Source: CAZHMN01 sp964533705 (GTDB lineage: Bacteria > Electryoneota > B3-LCP). From it: DNA of 39,644 nucleotides. Numbering within the stretch: the stretch's first letter is position 1; every line of letters begins with the position of its first letter. The translations under genes were made by a program, and so were the position numbers. Under the pieces are notes generated by a model, which was not told the DNA's origin, did no database searches, and worked only from the letters and a program-made list of their open reading frames with translations. The DNA lies in NCBI GenBank assembly GCA_964533705.1, contig CAZHMN010000019.1:1-39644 (forward strand), written 5' to 3'. Below, one piece after another: positions 33,298 to 39,644 of the stretch.

Positions 33298-34089
33298 ATG
33301 ATACAGGAAATCGGCGTCGTCCGCCATCTTCATAGGTTCCGCCACACCCTGTTTGCGATGGAAATCGAGCTGCCCGGTATCGCCAGAATGGCAAAACCCG
33401 GTCAATTCGTGCATCTCCGCCTTGAGGGCATCCCTGAAGTGCTTCTGCGGCGTCCCTTCAGCATCGCTGAAGTCGCTGAAGATTGGATCAAACTGATCGT
33501 TAAGATTGTCGGAACCGGAACCGCCGGCCTGGCGAAGTATAAAATCGGGCGAACCTGCGACGCTATCGGCCCCTTGGGTGAAGGCTTTTCCTATGACGAC
33601 GTTGAAGCTGCCTATCTGGTCGGTGGAGGCATTGGTGATGCCCCTCTATTATTTCTGCAGGACGAACTTGACAAACGCGGTAAAAAGACCCATTTCTTCC
33701 TGGGGGCGCGCACCCACAAGGAATTTCCCCTGGAGGATGAAAGCGTCTCCGAGCGCGGTATTATCGCCTGCACAGATGACGGCAGTTACGGTAAGGCTGG
33801 ATTTGTGACTATTGTGTTCGAAGAGCATCTTCAGGGCGGCGTAGAAGAGGGCGCCACGGTCTTTTCATGCGGCCCCGTGCCGATGCTGAAAGCCGCAGCC
33901 CGCATTTGTGAAAAATACGGTCTTCCCCATCAGGTATCCCTTGAAAACCGCATGGGTTGCGGAGTGGGAGTCTGTCAGGGTTGCGCCTTAAAACTTCAGG
34001 AGGGGGGAGAGCGGGGCGGCTATCGTCTGGTCTGTCAGGACGGCCCCGTATTCGACGCTTCCTCCATTGACTGGTCGCTGATCTACTGA
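33298..34089 (+). CDS. pyrK: Dihydroorotate dehydrogenase B electron transfer subunit
   Basis: Passes electrons from dihydroorotate oxidation to NAD+; 263 residues. The FAD-binding motif is RRPFS (51-55) and the NAD-binding loop is VGGGIGDAPL. The [2Fe-2S] cluster ligands are Cys221, Cys226, Cys229 and Cys246 (MGCGVGVCQGC and LVCQDG), the PyrK pattern. Its catalytic partner pyrD is three genes downstream rather than adjacent: a flavoprotein and a radical SAM gene lie between. Confidence 0.92.
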   Translation: MIQEIGVVRHLHRFRHTLFAMEIELPGIARMAKPGQFVHLRLEGIPEVLLRRPFSIAEVAEDWIKLIVKIVGTGTAGLAKYKIGRTCDAIGPLGEGFSYDDVEAAYLVGGGIGDAPLLFLQDELDKRGKKTHFFLGARTHKEFPLEDESVSERGIIACTDDGSYGKAGFVTIVFEEHLQGGVEEGATVFSCGPVPMLKAAARICEKYGLPHQVSLENRMGCGVGVCQGCALKLQEGGERGGYRLVCQDGPVFDASSIDWSLIY

Positions 34090-34119
34090 CTTTGATAACA
34101 GCAATGTAATCGTCCCGGA

Positions 34120-34992
34120 ATGGAAACTGACGTTCTGGTCATCGGCGCCGGGCCGGCCGGGCTGACTGCCGCTCTACAGTTGAAACGCAGCGGTCTGGAT
34201 CCCTTCCTGGTGGAAAAGAGCTCCATCGGCGGATCACTTTTAAATGCCCGTTGTATTGAGAACTACCCCGGCGTCCCGTCTGGAATATCGGGCCGGGAAC
34301 TCGCCCGCCTTCTCGATGAACATATCAGGGATTTTGGCGTCGAAGTTCATGCTATTTGCGTGGAACGGCTGGATCGGCGAGGCGATGGTTTTATGGCCGC
34401 TTGTTCGCAGGGTGATATTTTCGCTCGAGCGGTGATCGTCGCTTCGGGGGGTGTGCCGCTCTATCTGGGCATTTCGGGAGAAGATGCGTATTCGGGAAAA
34501 CTCGTATTTCACGAACTGAAGGACCTCCCTGAGGATGCCGGTCGCTCTGCTTGTGTCATCGGCGGAGGGGATGTTGCCTTCGATTATGCTCTTTCTTTGG
34601 CTGAAAGTGGAATCGGCGTCAAGCTGATCATGCGCTCCGACCGGCCGCGCGCCCTAAAAAAGCTCGAAGCGGAAGCTCAGCGAACACCAGGAATCGCCAT
34701 TATAAGCCAAGCCGAACCGATACAGTTTCTGAAAGATTCCGCGTCGGTTTGCATACATTTTCGCGACAGTTCGCAGTCTCCCCTGCGATGCGATTTCGTT
34801 CTCGTCGCCATTGGCCGCAGACCGAATGTTGACTTTTTGGCGCCGGAGTTGATGAATCGCTCTTATCCCGATCTGCCTCTCTTCTTCGCCGGGGACGTGG
34901 TTAACGGCAGTTTTCGCCAGGTGGGCATCGCCGTAGGGGATGGTTTGCGCTGCGCCATGCAGGTTGTCCAGTTGCTCTTAGAGTTGGAATAA
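34120..34992 (+). CDS. Thioredoxin-reductase-like flavoprotein without CxxC
   Basis: A 290-residue FAD and NAD(P)-binding protein of the two-dinucleotide-domain fold. FAD motif GAGPAGLTAAL (residues 9-19) and ENYPGVPSG, then a second Rossmann motif VIGGGDVAFDYAL, and late AGDVVNGSFRQVG. Thioredoxin reductase has a redox CxxC at the start of the NADPH domain; here that place reads VFHELKD with no cysteine, so it should not reduce thioredoxin. It may transfer electrons to another partner, perhaps the neighbouring radical SAM enzyme or PyrK. It lies 30 bases after pyrK and 3 bases before the next gene. Confidence 0.85.
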   Translation: METDVLVIGAGPAGLTAALQLKRSGLDPFLVEKSSIGGSLLNARCIENYPGVPSGISGRELARLLDEHIRDFGVEVHAICVERLDRRGDGFMAACSQGDIFARAVIVASGGVPLYLGISGEDAYSGKLVFHELKDLPEDAGRSACVIGGGDVAFDYALSLAESGIGVKLIMRSDRPRALKKLEAEAQRTPGIAIISQAEPIQFLKDSASVCIHFRDSSQSPLRCDFVLVAIGRRPNVDFLAPELMNRSYPDLPLFFAGDVVNGSFRQVGIAVGDGLRCAMQVVQLLLELE

Positions 34993-34995
34993 GTA

Positions 34996-35913
34996 ATGGA
35001 AGTTATCGCCCGCCACGGTCGCGAAGACCTGGCCATGCTATATGTGGGAAAGACCGGTGCCGGTTCGCTGCTGGAATTTGTCGAGTCGGTCGCTCCTCCA
35101 ACCCCTCGCGAGGAAAAATGGGTGCTGATTATTTCAACCCTGAAGGGTTGCCCGGTGCGCTGCAGCATGTGCGACGCCGGGGGGAATTATCAGGGCCCCT
35201 TGAGTACCGCCGAAATTCTCGAGCAGATTGACTTTATGGTCACAGCCCGCTACCCGAACCGCATCATTCCCATCCCCAAATTCAAAGTCCAGTTCGCCCG
35301 CATGGGTGAACCGACCCTGAATGATGCCGTGTTCGAAGTGCTTCAGGACCTACCTCAGAGATATAATGCCCCCGGTTTGATGCCCTGCATCTCGACGGTG
35401 CTGCCGCGCGGGCGTGAACGTTTTTTTAAGACTTTGAAGAATCTGAAAGATTCCCTCTATCCGAATGGGCGATTTCAGTTACAATTCTCTCTTCACACTA
35501 CAGACAGTAAAAGACGCCGCCGATTGATCAATTACCCCGTAATGGATTTTGGAGATGCCGCAGCAATGGGGGAGAACTTCCACCGTCCGGGTGACCGCAA
35601 GATTGCGCTAAATTTTGCAGCCGCCAAAGGTTATCCGATTGATCCCGAAATTCTGATTCAGCACTTTGATCCGTCTGTTTTCCTGGTGAAGATAACCCCC
35701 TTGAATCCCACCGAACGCGTCAGAGTTAACGGTCTACGAACGCAGATCAATCCCGCAGACGGCCAGGGATCCAGCGAAATTGTGGACGTCATCCGGCAGG
35801 CAGGTTACGAAGTTATTTTAAGTCTGGGCGAACCGGAAGAAGACGTTATCGGTTCCAACTGCGGACAATATGTAAACCGTTACAGGCCGCACCAGGAGGT
35901 GACCCCGGTATGA
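34996..35913 (+). CDS. RlmN/Cfr-like radical SAM protein
   Basis: A 305-residue member of the RlmN/Cfr methyl synthase group. The radical SAM cluster cysteines are Cys52, Cys56 and Cys59 (CPVRCSMC). RMGEPTLN matches the MGEPLLN region, QFSLHTTD matches the ISLHA region, and Cys289 in NCGQY matches the methyl-carrying Cys355 of E. coli RlmN (ACGQL). The resolving cysteine (Cys118, seven residues before the first cluster Cys) is Ile here. The usual N-terminal RNA-binding domain is short or missing. It may methylate RNA by a different route or have a new substrate. It overlaps pyrD by 4 bases (ATGA). Confidence 0.85.
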   Translation: MEVIARHGREDLAMLYVGKTGAGSLLEFVESVAPPTPREEKWVLIISTLKGCPVRCSMCDAGGNYQGPLSTAEILEQIDFMVTARYPNRIIPIPKFKVQFARMGEPTLNDAVFEVLQDLPQRYNAPGLMPCISTVLPRGRERFFKTLKNLKDSLYPNGRFQLQFSLHTTDSKRRRRLINYPVMDFGDAAAMGENFHRPGDRKIALNFAAAKGYPIDPEILIQHFDPSVFLVKITPLNPTERVRVNGLRTQINPADGQGSSEIVDVIRQAGYEVILSLGEPEEDVIGSNCGQYVNRYRPHQEVTPV

Positions 35914-36827
35914 ACGTTGATCTAACCGTTTCTCTGGGATCCTTAAAGCTGAAAAACCCCGTTCTGGTCGCCTCCGGCACCTTCGGATACGGCACGGAAT
36001 ACGCTCAGTTGATAGACGTATCGAAACTGGGGGGGATCATCACCAAGACCATCACATCCCGCCCCCGCCCCGGCAATCCCGCGCCGCGCATCTGGGAAGT
36101 GGCCGGCGGCATGCTGAACTCGATTGGTTTGGCCAACGTGGGTGTGGACGCTTTTATTGCGGAGAAGCTGTCCGCACTAAAGGATATCGGCACGACCGTC
36201 ATTGTGAATGTCGCCGGATCTACAGTGGAGGAATACTGGGAAGTCGTGGACAAACTGGAGCCTCATTCCGGTTTCGACGCTTACGAAATCAACGTTTCCT
36301 GCCCCAACGTCAAAGATGAGGGCATGGCCTTCGGATCAAATGCCAGAATGACGGAAAAAATCGTCAGCGGCATCCGGAAGCGCACTTCCAGGCCGATCAT
36401 TCCCAAGCTGACACCCAATGTCACAGCCATCGCCGAAGTGGCCCGTGCCTGTGAAAATTCCGGCGCCGATGCGCTCTCAATGATTAACACCCTGGTCGGC
36501 ATGTCGGTGGACGTGGAAAGCCGCCGGCCCCGTCTGGCGACCGTGACGGGCGGCTATTCCGGACCTTCGATTAAGCCTGTGGCTTTAGCCAAACTTTATG
36601 AGGCCCGCCAGGCTGTTTCTCTGCCCCTGATCGGCATCGGAGGCATTTCCAAAACCACCGATGCCCTGGAATTCATCATCACCGGCGCTACAGCCGTGGA
36701 AATAGGCACCGCCAACTACGTCAATCCACAGATAACCCTTGAAATCATCTCGGGATTATTCAAATATTGCGAAAAACACTCCGTAGCAAAAGTCAGCGAT
36801 TTGATCGGCACGTTGCAGCTGGATTAA
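35910..36827 (+). CDS. pyrD: Dihydroorotate dehydrogenase B catalytic subunit
   Basis: The FMN-binding class 1B enzyme that oxidises dihydroorotate to orotate in pyrimidine synthesis; 305 residues. The catalytic base is Cys131 in INVSCPN. PVLVASGTFGYGTEY and the phosphate-binding GIGGIS are typical. It needs PyrK to use NAD+, and PyrK is encoded three genes upstream. The start overlaps the radical SAM gene by 4 bases. Confidence 0.95.
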   Translation: MNVDLTVSLGSLKLKNPVLVASGTFGYGTEYAQLIDVSKLGGIITKTITSRPRPGNPAPRIWEVAGGMLNSIGLANVGVDAFIAEKLSALKDIGTTVIVNVAGSTVEEYWEVVDKLEPHSGFDAYEINVSCPNVKDEGMAFGSNARMTEKIVSGIRKRTSRPIIPKLTPNVTAIAEVARACENSGADALSMINTLVGMSVDVESRRPRLATVTGGYSGPSIKPVALAKLYEARQAVSLPLIGIGGISKTTDALEFIITGATAVEIGTANYVNPQITLEIISGLFKYCEKHSVAKVSDLIGTLQLD

Positions 36828-37252
36828 AACGTCTTGCAGCTCGGTATCTAAGCGTTTTACTGTTAGGTTGTCTTATCGTGGGCTGCACCTCGATGCCGAG
36901 GTATCGGCGTGACACCCTGCCGTCCCCCGTTAGACCGGGCGGCCGCTATGTCGAAACCGGCATCGCTTCCTATTACGCCGATGATTTTCACGGCAAGCCC
37001 ACCGCCTCAGGGGAGATTTTTGATATGCACGCCATGACGGCGGCCCATCGGACACTGCCGCTGGGGACGGTTGTAAAAGTCAAGAACCGGGATAATGGAA
37101 AATCGGTCACCGTTACGATTAACGATCGAGGTCCCTTTGTCAAGGGGAGAATCATTGATCTCTCCTATGGAGCCGCCAGGGAGCTCAACATGATCGGAAC
37201 GGGCACAGCGCGCGTCCGCATTGAGGTCCTCAAGTGGGGAGTGGAGGAGTAA
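36767..37252 (+). CDS. rlpA: RlpA-like septal ring lipoprotein
   Basis: A double-psi beta-barrel protein of 161 residues, a probable peptidoglycan lytic transglycosylase acting on denuded glycans. The core carries GIASYYADDFHGKPTASGE, TAAHRTLPLGT, NDRGPF and IIDLSYGAA. There is a lipobox before Cys40 (LIVGC). The only in-frame start upstream of the lipobox is TTG at 36767, inside pyrD, giving a 61-base overlap and a long basic N-terminus (about 26 residues). No SPOR domain is present. Confidence 0.9.
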   Translation: MRKTLRSKSQRFDRHVAAGLKRLAARYLSVLLLGCLIVGCTSMPRYRRDTLPSPVRPGGRYVETGIASYYADDFHGKPTASGEIFDMHAMTAAHRTLPLGTVVKVKNRDNGKSVTVTINDRGPFVKGRIIDLSYGAARELNMIGTGTARVRIEVLKWGVEE

Positions 37253-37277
37253 TCTATCGCCGGGGAGGAGGTGGAGA

Positions 37278-37481
37278 ATGTCGTACTTCAGCTTTATGAA
37301 CGAAAGGGTCAAAAGGTTAAGCATCATAGACGTGAAACTGGTCCAGGCCGCAGCGATATTCGTCGCTTTGATCGTGGTAAAACTGATTCCGCAGATAATG
37401 CTGCTGAATATCTGGTGGTTTGTGGCCCTGGCGGTTCTGTTTGGCTTAAGACCGGTTTACGTATTTTTCCTTAAAAAATAG
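37278..37481 (+). CDS. Small two-helix membrane protein
   Basis: A 67-residue protein. After a short basic head (MSYFSFMNERVKRL) come two hydrophobic stretches, about residues 20-38 and 42-60, linked by PQIMLLNIWW. The ATG at 37278 follows a strong GGAGGTGG ribosome site, so it is probably translated, and the segment looks conserved. I do not recognise a family with known function. It is 25 bases after rlpA, so it may belong to cell-envelope maintenance. Confidence 0.7.
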   Translation: MSYFSFMNERVKRLSIIDVKLVQAAAIFVALIVVKLIPQIMLLNIWWFVALAVLFGLRPVYVFFLKK

Positions 37482-37569
37482 TGTAATCCCGTTAATTCAA
37501 AACTACACCCTAAAATTCTTCAAGTGCGTTCACTGGATTTCTAAATTCAGGTATTGGATCTGGTGTAAA

Positions 37570-38187
37570 GTGAACGTTTTAGATTACATTGAAAGCTTCA
37601 TTTCAACTGATCACCCGCAATTGACTAAGATCGCTCTGGAGCTGCCTCTGCGCCAGGATATTGAACCTACTGTTGGCCTGCACGTGGGGCGGTTGTTGTA
37701 TTTGCTGGTGCGGTTGATGAACGCTCAAAATGCGCTGGAGTTCGGTCCTTGCCTGGGTTATTCCACCATCTGGCTGGCAGAAGCTTTGCGGGAAACAGGC
37801 GGCAAGCTGATCTCGATTGAAAGAGATGCGGACGCTTTGTCCATAGCAAAGGAAAACGTCGAAGCTGCGGGGTTGTCTTCTATCGTCGAATTCATCCTCG
37901 GTGATGCGGGTGGAGTAATTAACGAAATAAACGACTCTTTCGACTTGATTCTGCAGGATTCTGATAAGACATTATACCCCGGCATGTTGGAGCGCTGTAT
38001 TAACCTGACTCGCAAAGGGGGTTTGATCCTCGCCGATGACGCTCTGTTCAAACCTATGGGAATCAGGGAAGATTACAGCAAACCGGTCGATGAATACAAC
38101 CGCAGAATATTCGCCGACGACCGCCTATGCAGCACGATCCTACCCATTGGTGACGGTCTGACGCTGAGCGTGAAATTGTTTGAATAG
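37570..38187 (+). CDS. SAM-dependent O-methyltransferase (family 3)
   Basis: A 205-residue Rossmann methyltransferase of the catechol/caffeoyl-CoA type. The SAM-binding glycine loop is LEFGPCLGYSTIWLA, the acidic residue ending strand 2 is in SIERD, and LILQDSDK and GGLILADDAL match the metal-binding and catalytic aspartates. The substrate is unknown. The GTG start at 37570 is supported by the family N-terminus, with only a weak TTCAAG-17-TAAATT promoter upstream. Confidence 0.88.
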   Translation: MNVLDYIESFISTDHPQLTKIALELPLRQDIEPTVGLHVGRLLYLLVRLMNAQNALEFGPCLGYSTIWLAEALRETGGKLISIERDADALSIAKENVEAAGLSSIVEFILGDAGGVINEINDSFDLILQDSDKTLYPGMLERCINLTRKGGLILADDALFKPMGIREDYSKPVDEYNRRIFADDRLCSTILPIGDGLTLSVKLFE

Positions 38188-38390
38188 TGGATATGATAAA
38201 ATCGGCCTGGTTTAATTATGGCGAAGATTATCGTCGGAGCGACACAGCAGAATCGAAGCAGCACTGCGAAGATAGAGAAAAAAGTTCACAATTCGGGATC
38301 TCCAACTTGACCTGACACTCACGCACGTTCAGAGAAGGACCGGAATGTCAGCGGAAGCTAAGCAATAACTAAATAAATCAGAGGAACCTC

Positions 38391-38918
38391 ATGCGAATTA
38401 AACTGTGGATGATCGGATTGCTGACATTCTCTCTGATGGGATGCCAAAAGGATTCCTGGCAAAAGTTCAGCTCTGAAGAAGGTGCTTTTTCCATTAAATT
38501 ACCCGGCGCGCCCCTCGAACAGGTTGCCACCGTGGATACGGACGCGGGCCCCGTAGAGTTCCATCTTTTTATCCTGGATACATTCGGAAGAGACGGCATT
38601 GCCTACACCGTGGCTTACTCCGATTACCCGGACAGCGTAATTCAGGCAGGCGCACCGGACTCTATCTTCAATGAGGTTCGTGATCGGGCGCTCGCCAAAT
38701 TACAGGGTGAGTTAACTAGCGATTTAGAGGTTACTCTCGGTGAGCATCCCGGTCGAGAAATGAGGATTCAGACCACGGACGGGGAGTTCTATATTGATTT
38801 CCACCTCTATATGGTCGGCACGAGGTTCTACCAGGTGATCGTTGAGACCCACCGGGATAAATCAGCTTCCCCCGAGATCCAGAAATGTTTTGACTCCTTT
38901 AAGCTAATTGAAACGTGA
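38391..38918 (+). CDS. Lipoprotein of unknown function
   Basis: A 175-residue protein with a clear lipoprotein signal ending in Cys18 (FSLMGC). The mature part has an alternating beta pattern, with SFEEGAFSIKLPG-like sequence (SSEEGAFSIKLPGAP), a GHPGREM-like turn (EHPGREM) and VGTRFYQVIV near the end. This resembles small PsbP/DUF1795-like lipoproteins seen as stand-alone proteins or as C-terminal parts of kinases. No function is known. A ribosome site AGAGG lies before the ATG. It stands alone between the methyltransferase and rubrerythrin. Confidence 0.75.
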   Translation: MRIKLWMIGLLTFSLMGCQKDSWQKFSSEEGAFSIKLPGAPLEQVATVDTDAGPVEFHLFILDTFGRDGIAYTVAYSDYPDSVIQAGAPDSIFNEVRDRALAKLQGELTSDLEVTLGEHPGREMRIQTTDGEFYIDFHLYMVGTRFYQVIVETHRDKSASPEIQKCFDSFKLIET

Positions 38919-39031
38919 TCCTGCTTGCCCCCGGCTCGATAAACAACTGAACATTATAGACCTATGTCTTTTCTTTGAAAGCAAAATACTACTGACCGTT
39001 TACAATCAAGGATAAAATAGAGGGGAGAGAG

Positions 39032-39607
39032 ATGAAGAGTTTGAAAGGGACTAAAACCGAAAAAAATCTCTTAGCGGCTTTCGCCGGAGAATCACAGGCC
39101 CGGAACCGCTATAATTACTTCGCTTCCGCGGCGAAAAAGGAAGGCTACGTTCAGATTTCCAACATATTCGCCGAAACGGCCGACAACGAGAAGGAACACG
39201 CCAAGAGGTTTTTCAAGTTTCTCGAAGGCGGAGACGTCGAAATAACGGCGTCCTTCCCCGCCGGCATCATCGCTGACACCAAGGAGAATCTGAGGGCCGC
39301 CGCCGCTGGTGAGAATCACGAATACAGCACCCTGTATCCGGAATTCGCGCGTACCGCGGAAGAAGAGGGATTTAATGAAATAGCCGCAGTGTTCCGCGCC
39401 GTCAGCGTCGCCGAGAGACAGCATGAAAAGCGGTACTTGAAGCTGCTTGAGAATATTGAAACCGGAAAAGTCTTCAAACGGGATACAGTCGTGAAGTGGC
39501 GGTGCGGCAACTGCGGATATATCCACGAAGGCACAGAACCACCCGGGAAATGCCCGGCCTGCGATCATCCCCGGGCACACTTTGAACTGTTGGCCGAAAA
39601 CTGGTAG
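39032..39607 (+). CDS. rbr: Rubrerythrin
   Basis: A peroxide-reducing non-haem iron protein of 191 residues. The N-terminal ferritin-like four-helix bundle holds the di-iron ligands (Glu20, Glu53 and His56, Glu94, Glu128 and His131). The C-terminal rubredoxin domain binds one iron through Cys158, Cys161, Cys174 and Cys177 (CGNCGY and CPACDH). It detoxifies hydrogen peroxide in anaerobes. The ATG follows GAGGGGAGAGAG. No PerR-type operator is visible. Confidence 0.96.
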   Translation: MKSLKGTKTEKNLLAAFAGESQARNRYNYFASAAKKEGYVQISNIFAETADNEKEHAKRFFKFLEGGDVEITASFPAGIIADTKENLRAAAAGENHEYSTLYPEFARTAEEEGFNEIAAVFRAVSVAERQHEKRYLKLLENIETGKVFKRDTVVKWRCGNCGYIHEGTEPPGKCPACDHPRAHFELLAENW

Positions 39608-39644
39608 TGGTGACAGAACGGCTGTCTTCATATACGTCATATAA

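Noticed and set aside
1..39644. CRISPR arrays, prophage, insertion sequences or toxin-antitoxin pairs
   Set aside because: No regularly spaced repeats, transposase or phage structural genes were found on either strand.

Overview
The window is 39,644 bases of a bacterial genome at roughly 50% GC. It is almost entirely coding, mostly on the + strand, with three genes of the main set (M1 peptidase, rex, NhaC-type antiporter) and rpsT on the - strand. There is one assembly gap of exactly 100 Ns at 6017-6116. I see no phage, insertion sequence, CRISPR array or defence island. The left edge cuts a tRNA gene, leaving only its 3' end.

Organism: several features point to the FCB group (Fibrobacterota-Chlorobiota-Bacteroidota and related candidate phyla). 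The secreted M1 peptidase ends in a type IX secretion-like C-terminal domain. A TPR lipoprotein carries the FNTYYNAK-type motif after its lipid cysteine. There are DUF3857/transglutaminase proteins and a small conserved two-helix membrane protein. Promoters look like ordinary TTGNNN-17-TANNTT sigma-70 sites, so a typical Bacteroidota is less likely than a candidate phylum such as KSB1, Zixibacteria, Marinimicrobia or a relative; this is inference. Rex, a rubrerythrin and an NAD-linked PyrK/PyrD pair suggest an anaerobic or micro-aerobic life.

Layout: (1) 1-8778 holds the tRNA end, a secreted aminopeptidase, two tandem DUF3857 proteins (one with an intact transglutaminase triad, the next without it) and a three-gene zinc/manganese ABC importer. 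(2) 8863-9579 is rex with its own promoter and two Rex-like operators. (3) 9891-20068 is a long housekeeping run: trpS, scpA, scpB, a 571-residue Rossmann protein of unknown function, cmk, plsC, ispH, rpsA and mtaB. The cmk-ispH-rpsA core is a widespread bacterial cluster. (4) 20148-24187 holds an M20 peptidase, an MFS exporter and a convergent NhaC-type antiporter. (5) 24450-27966 is an accessory segment: a glycoside hydrolase 2-like protein fused to a membrane domain, and an exported FmdE-like protein. (6) 27967-30859 holds REP-like palindromes, guaB, rpsT and a SIRT5-type sirtuin. (7) 30873-37481 is a tight + strand run: TPR/TonB lipoprotein, pyrK, a thioredoxin-reductase-like flavoprotein, an RlmN-like radical SAM enzyme, pyrD, rlpA and a small membrane protein. 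(8) 37570-39607 holds an O-methyltransferase, a lipoprotein and a rubrerythrin.

The most unusual arrangement is the pyrK-flavoprotein-radical SAM-pyrD cassette. The two halves of dihydroorotate dehydrogenase B are separated by a CxxC-less thioredoxin reductase homologue and an RlmN homologue that keeps the methyl-carrier cysteine but lacks the resolving cysteine.
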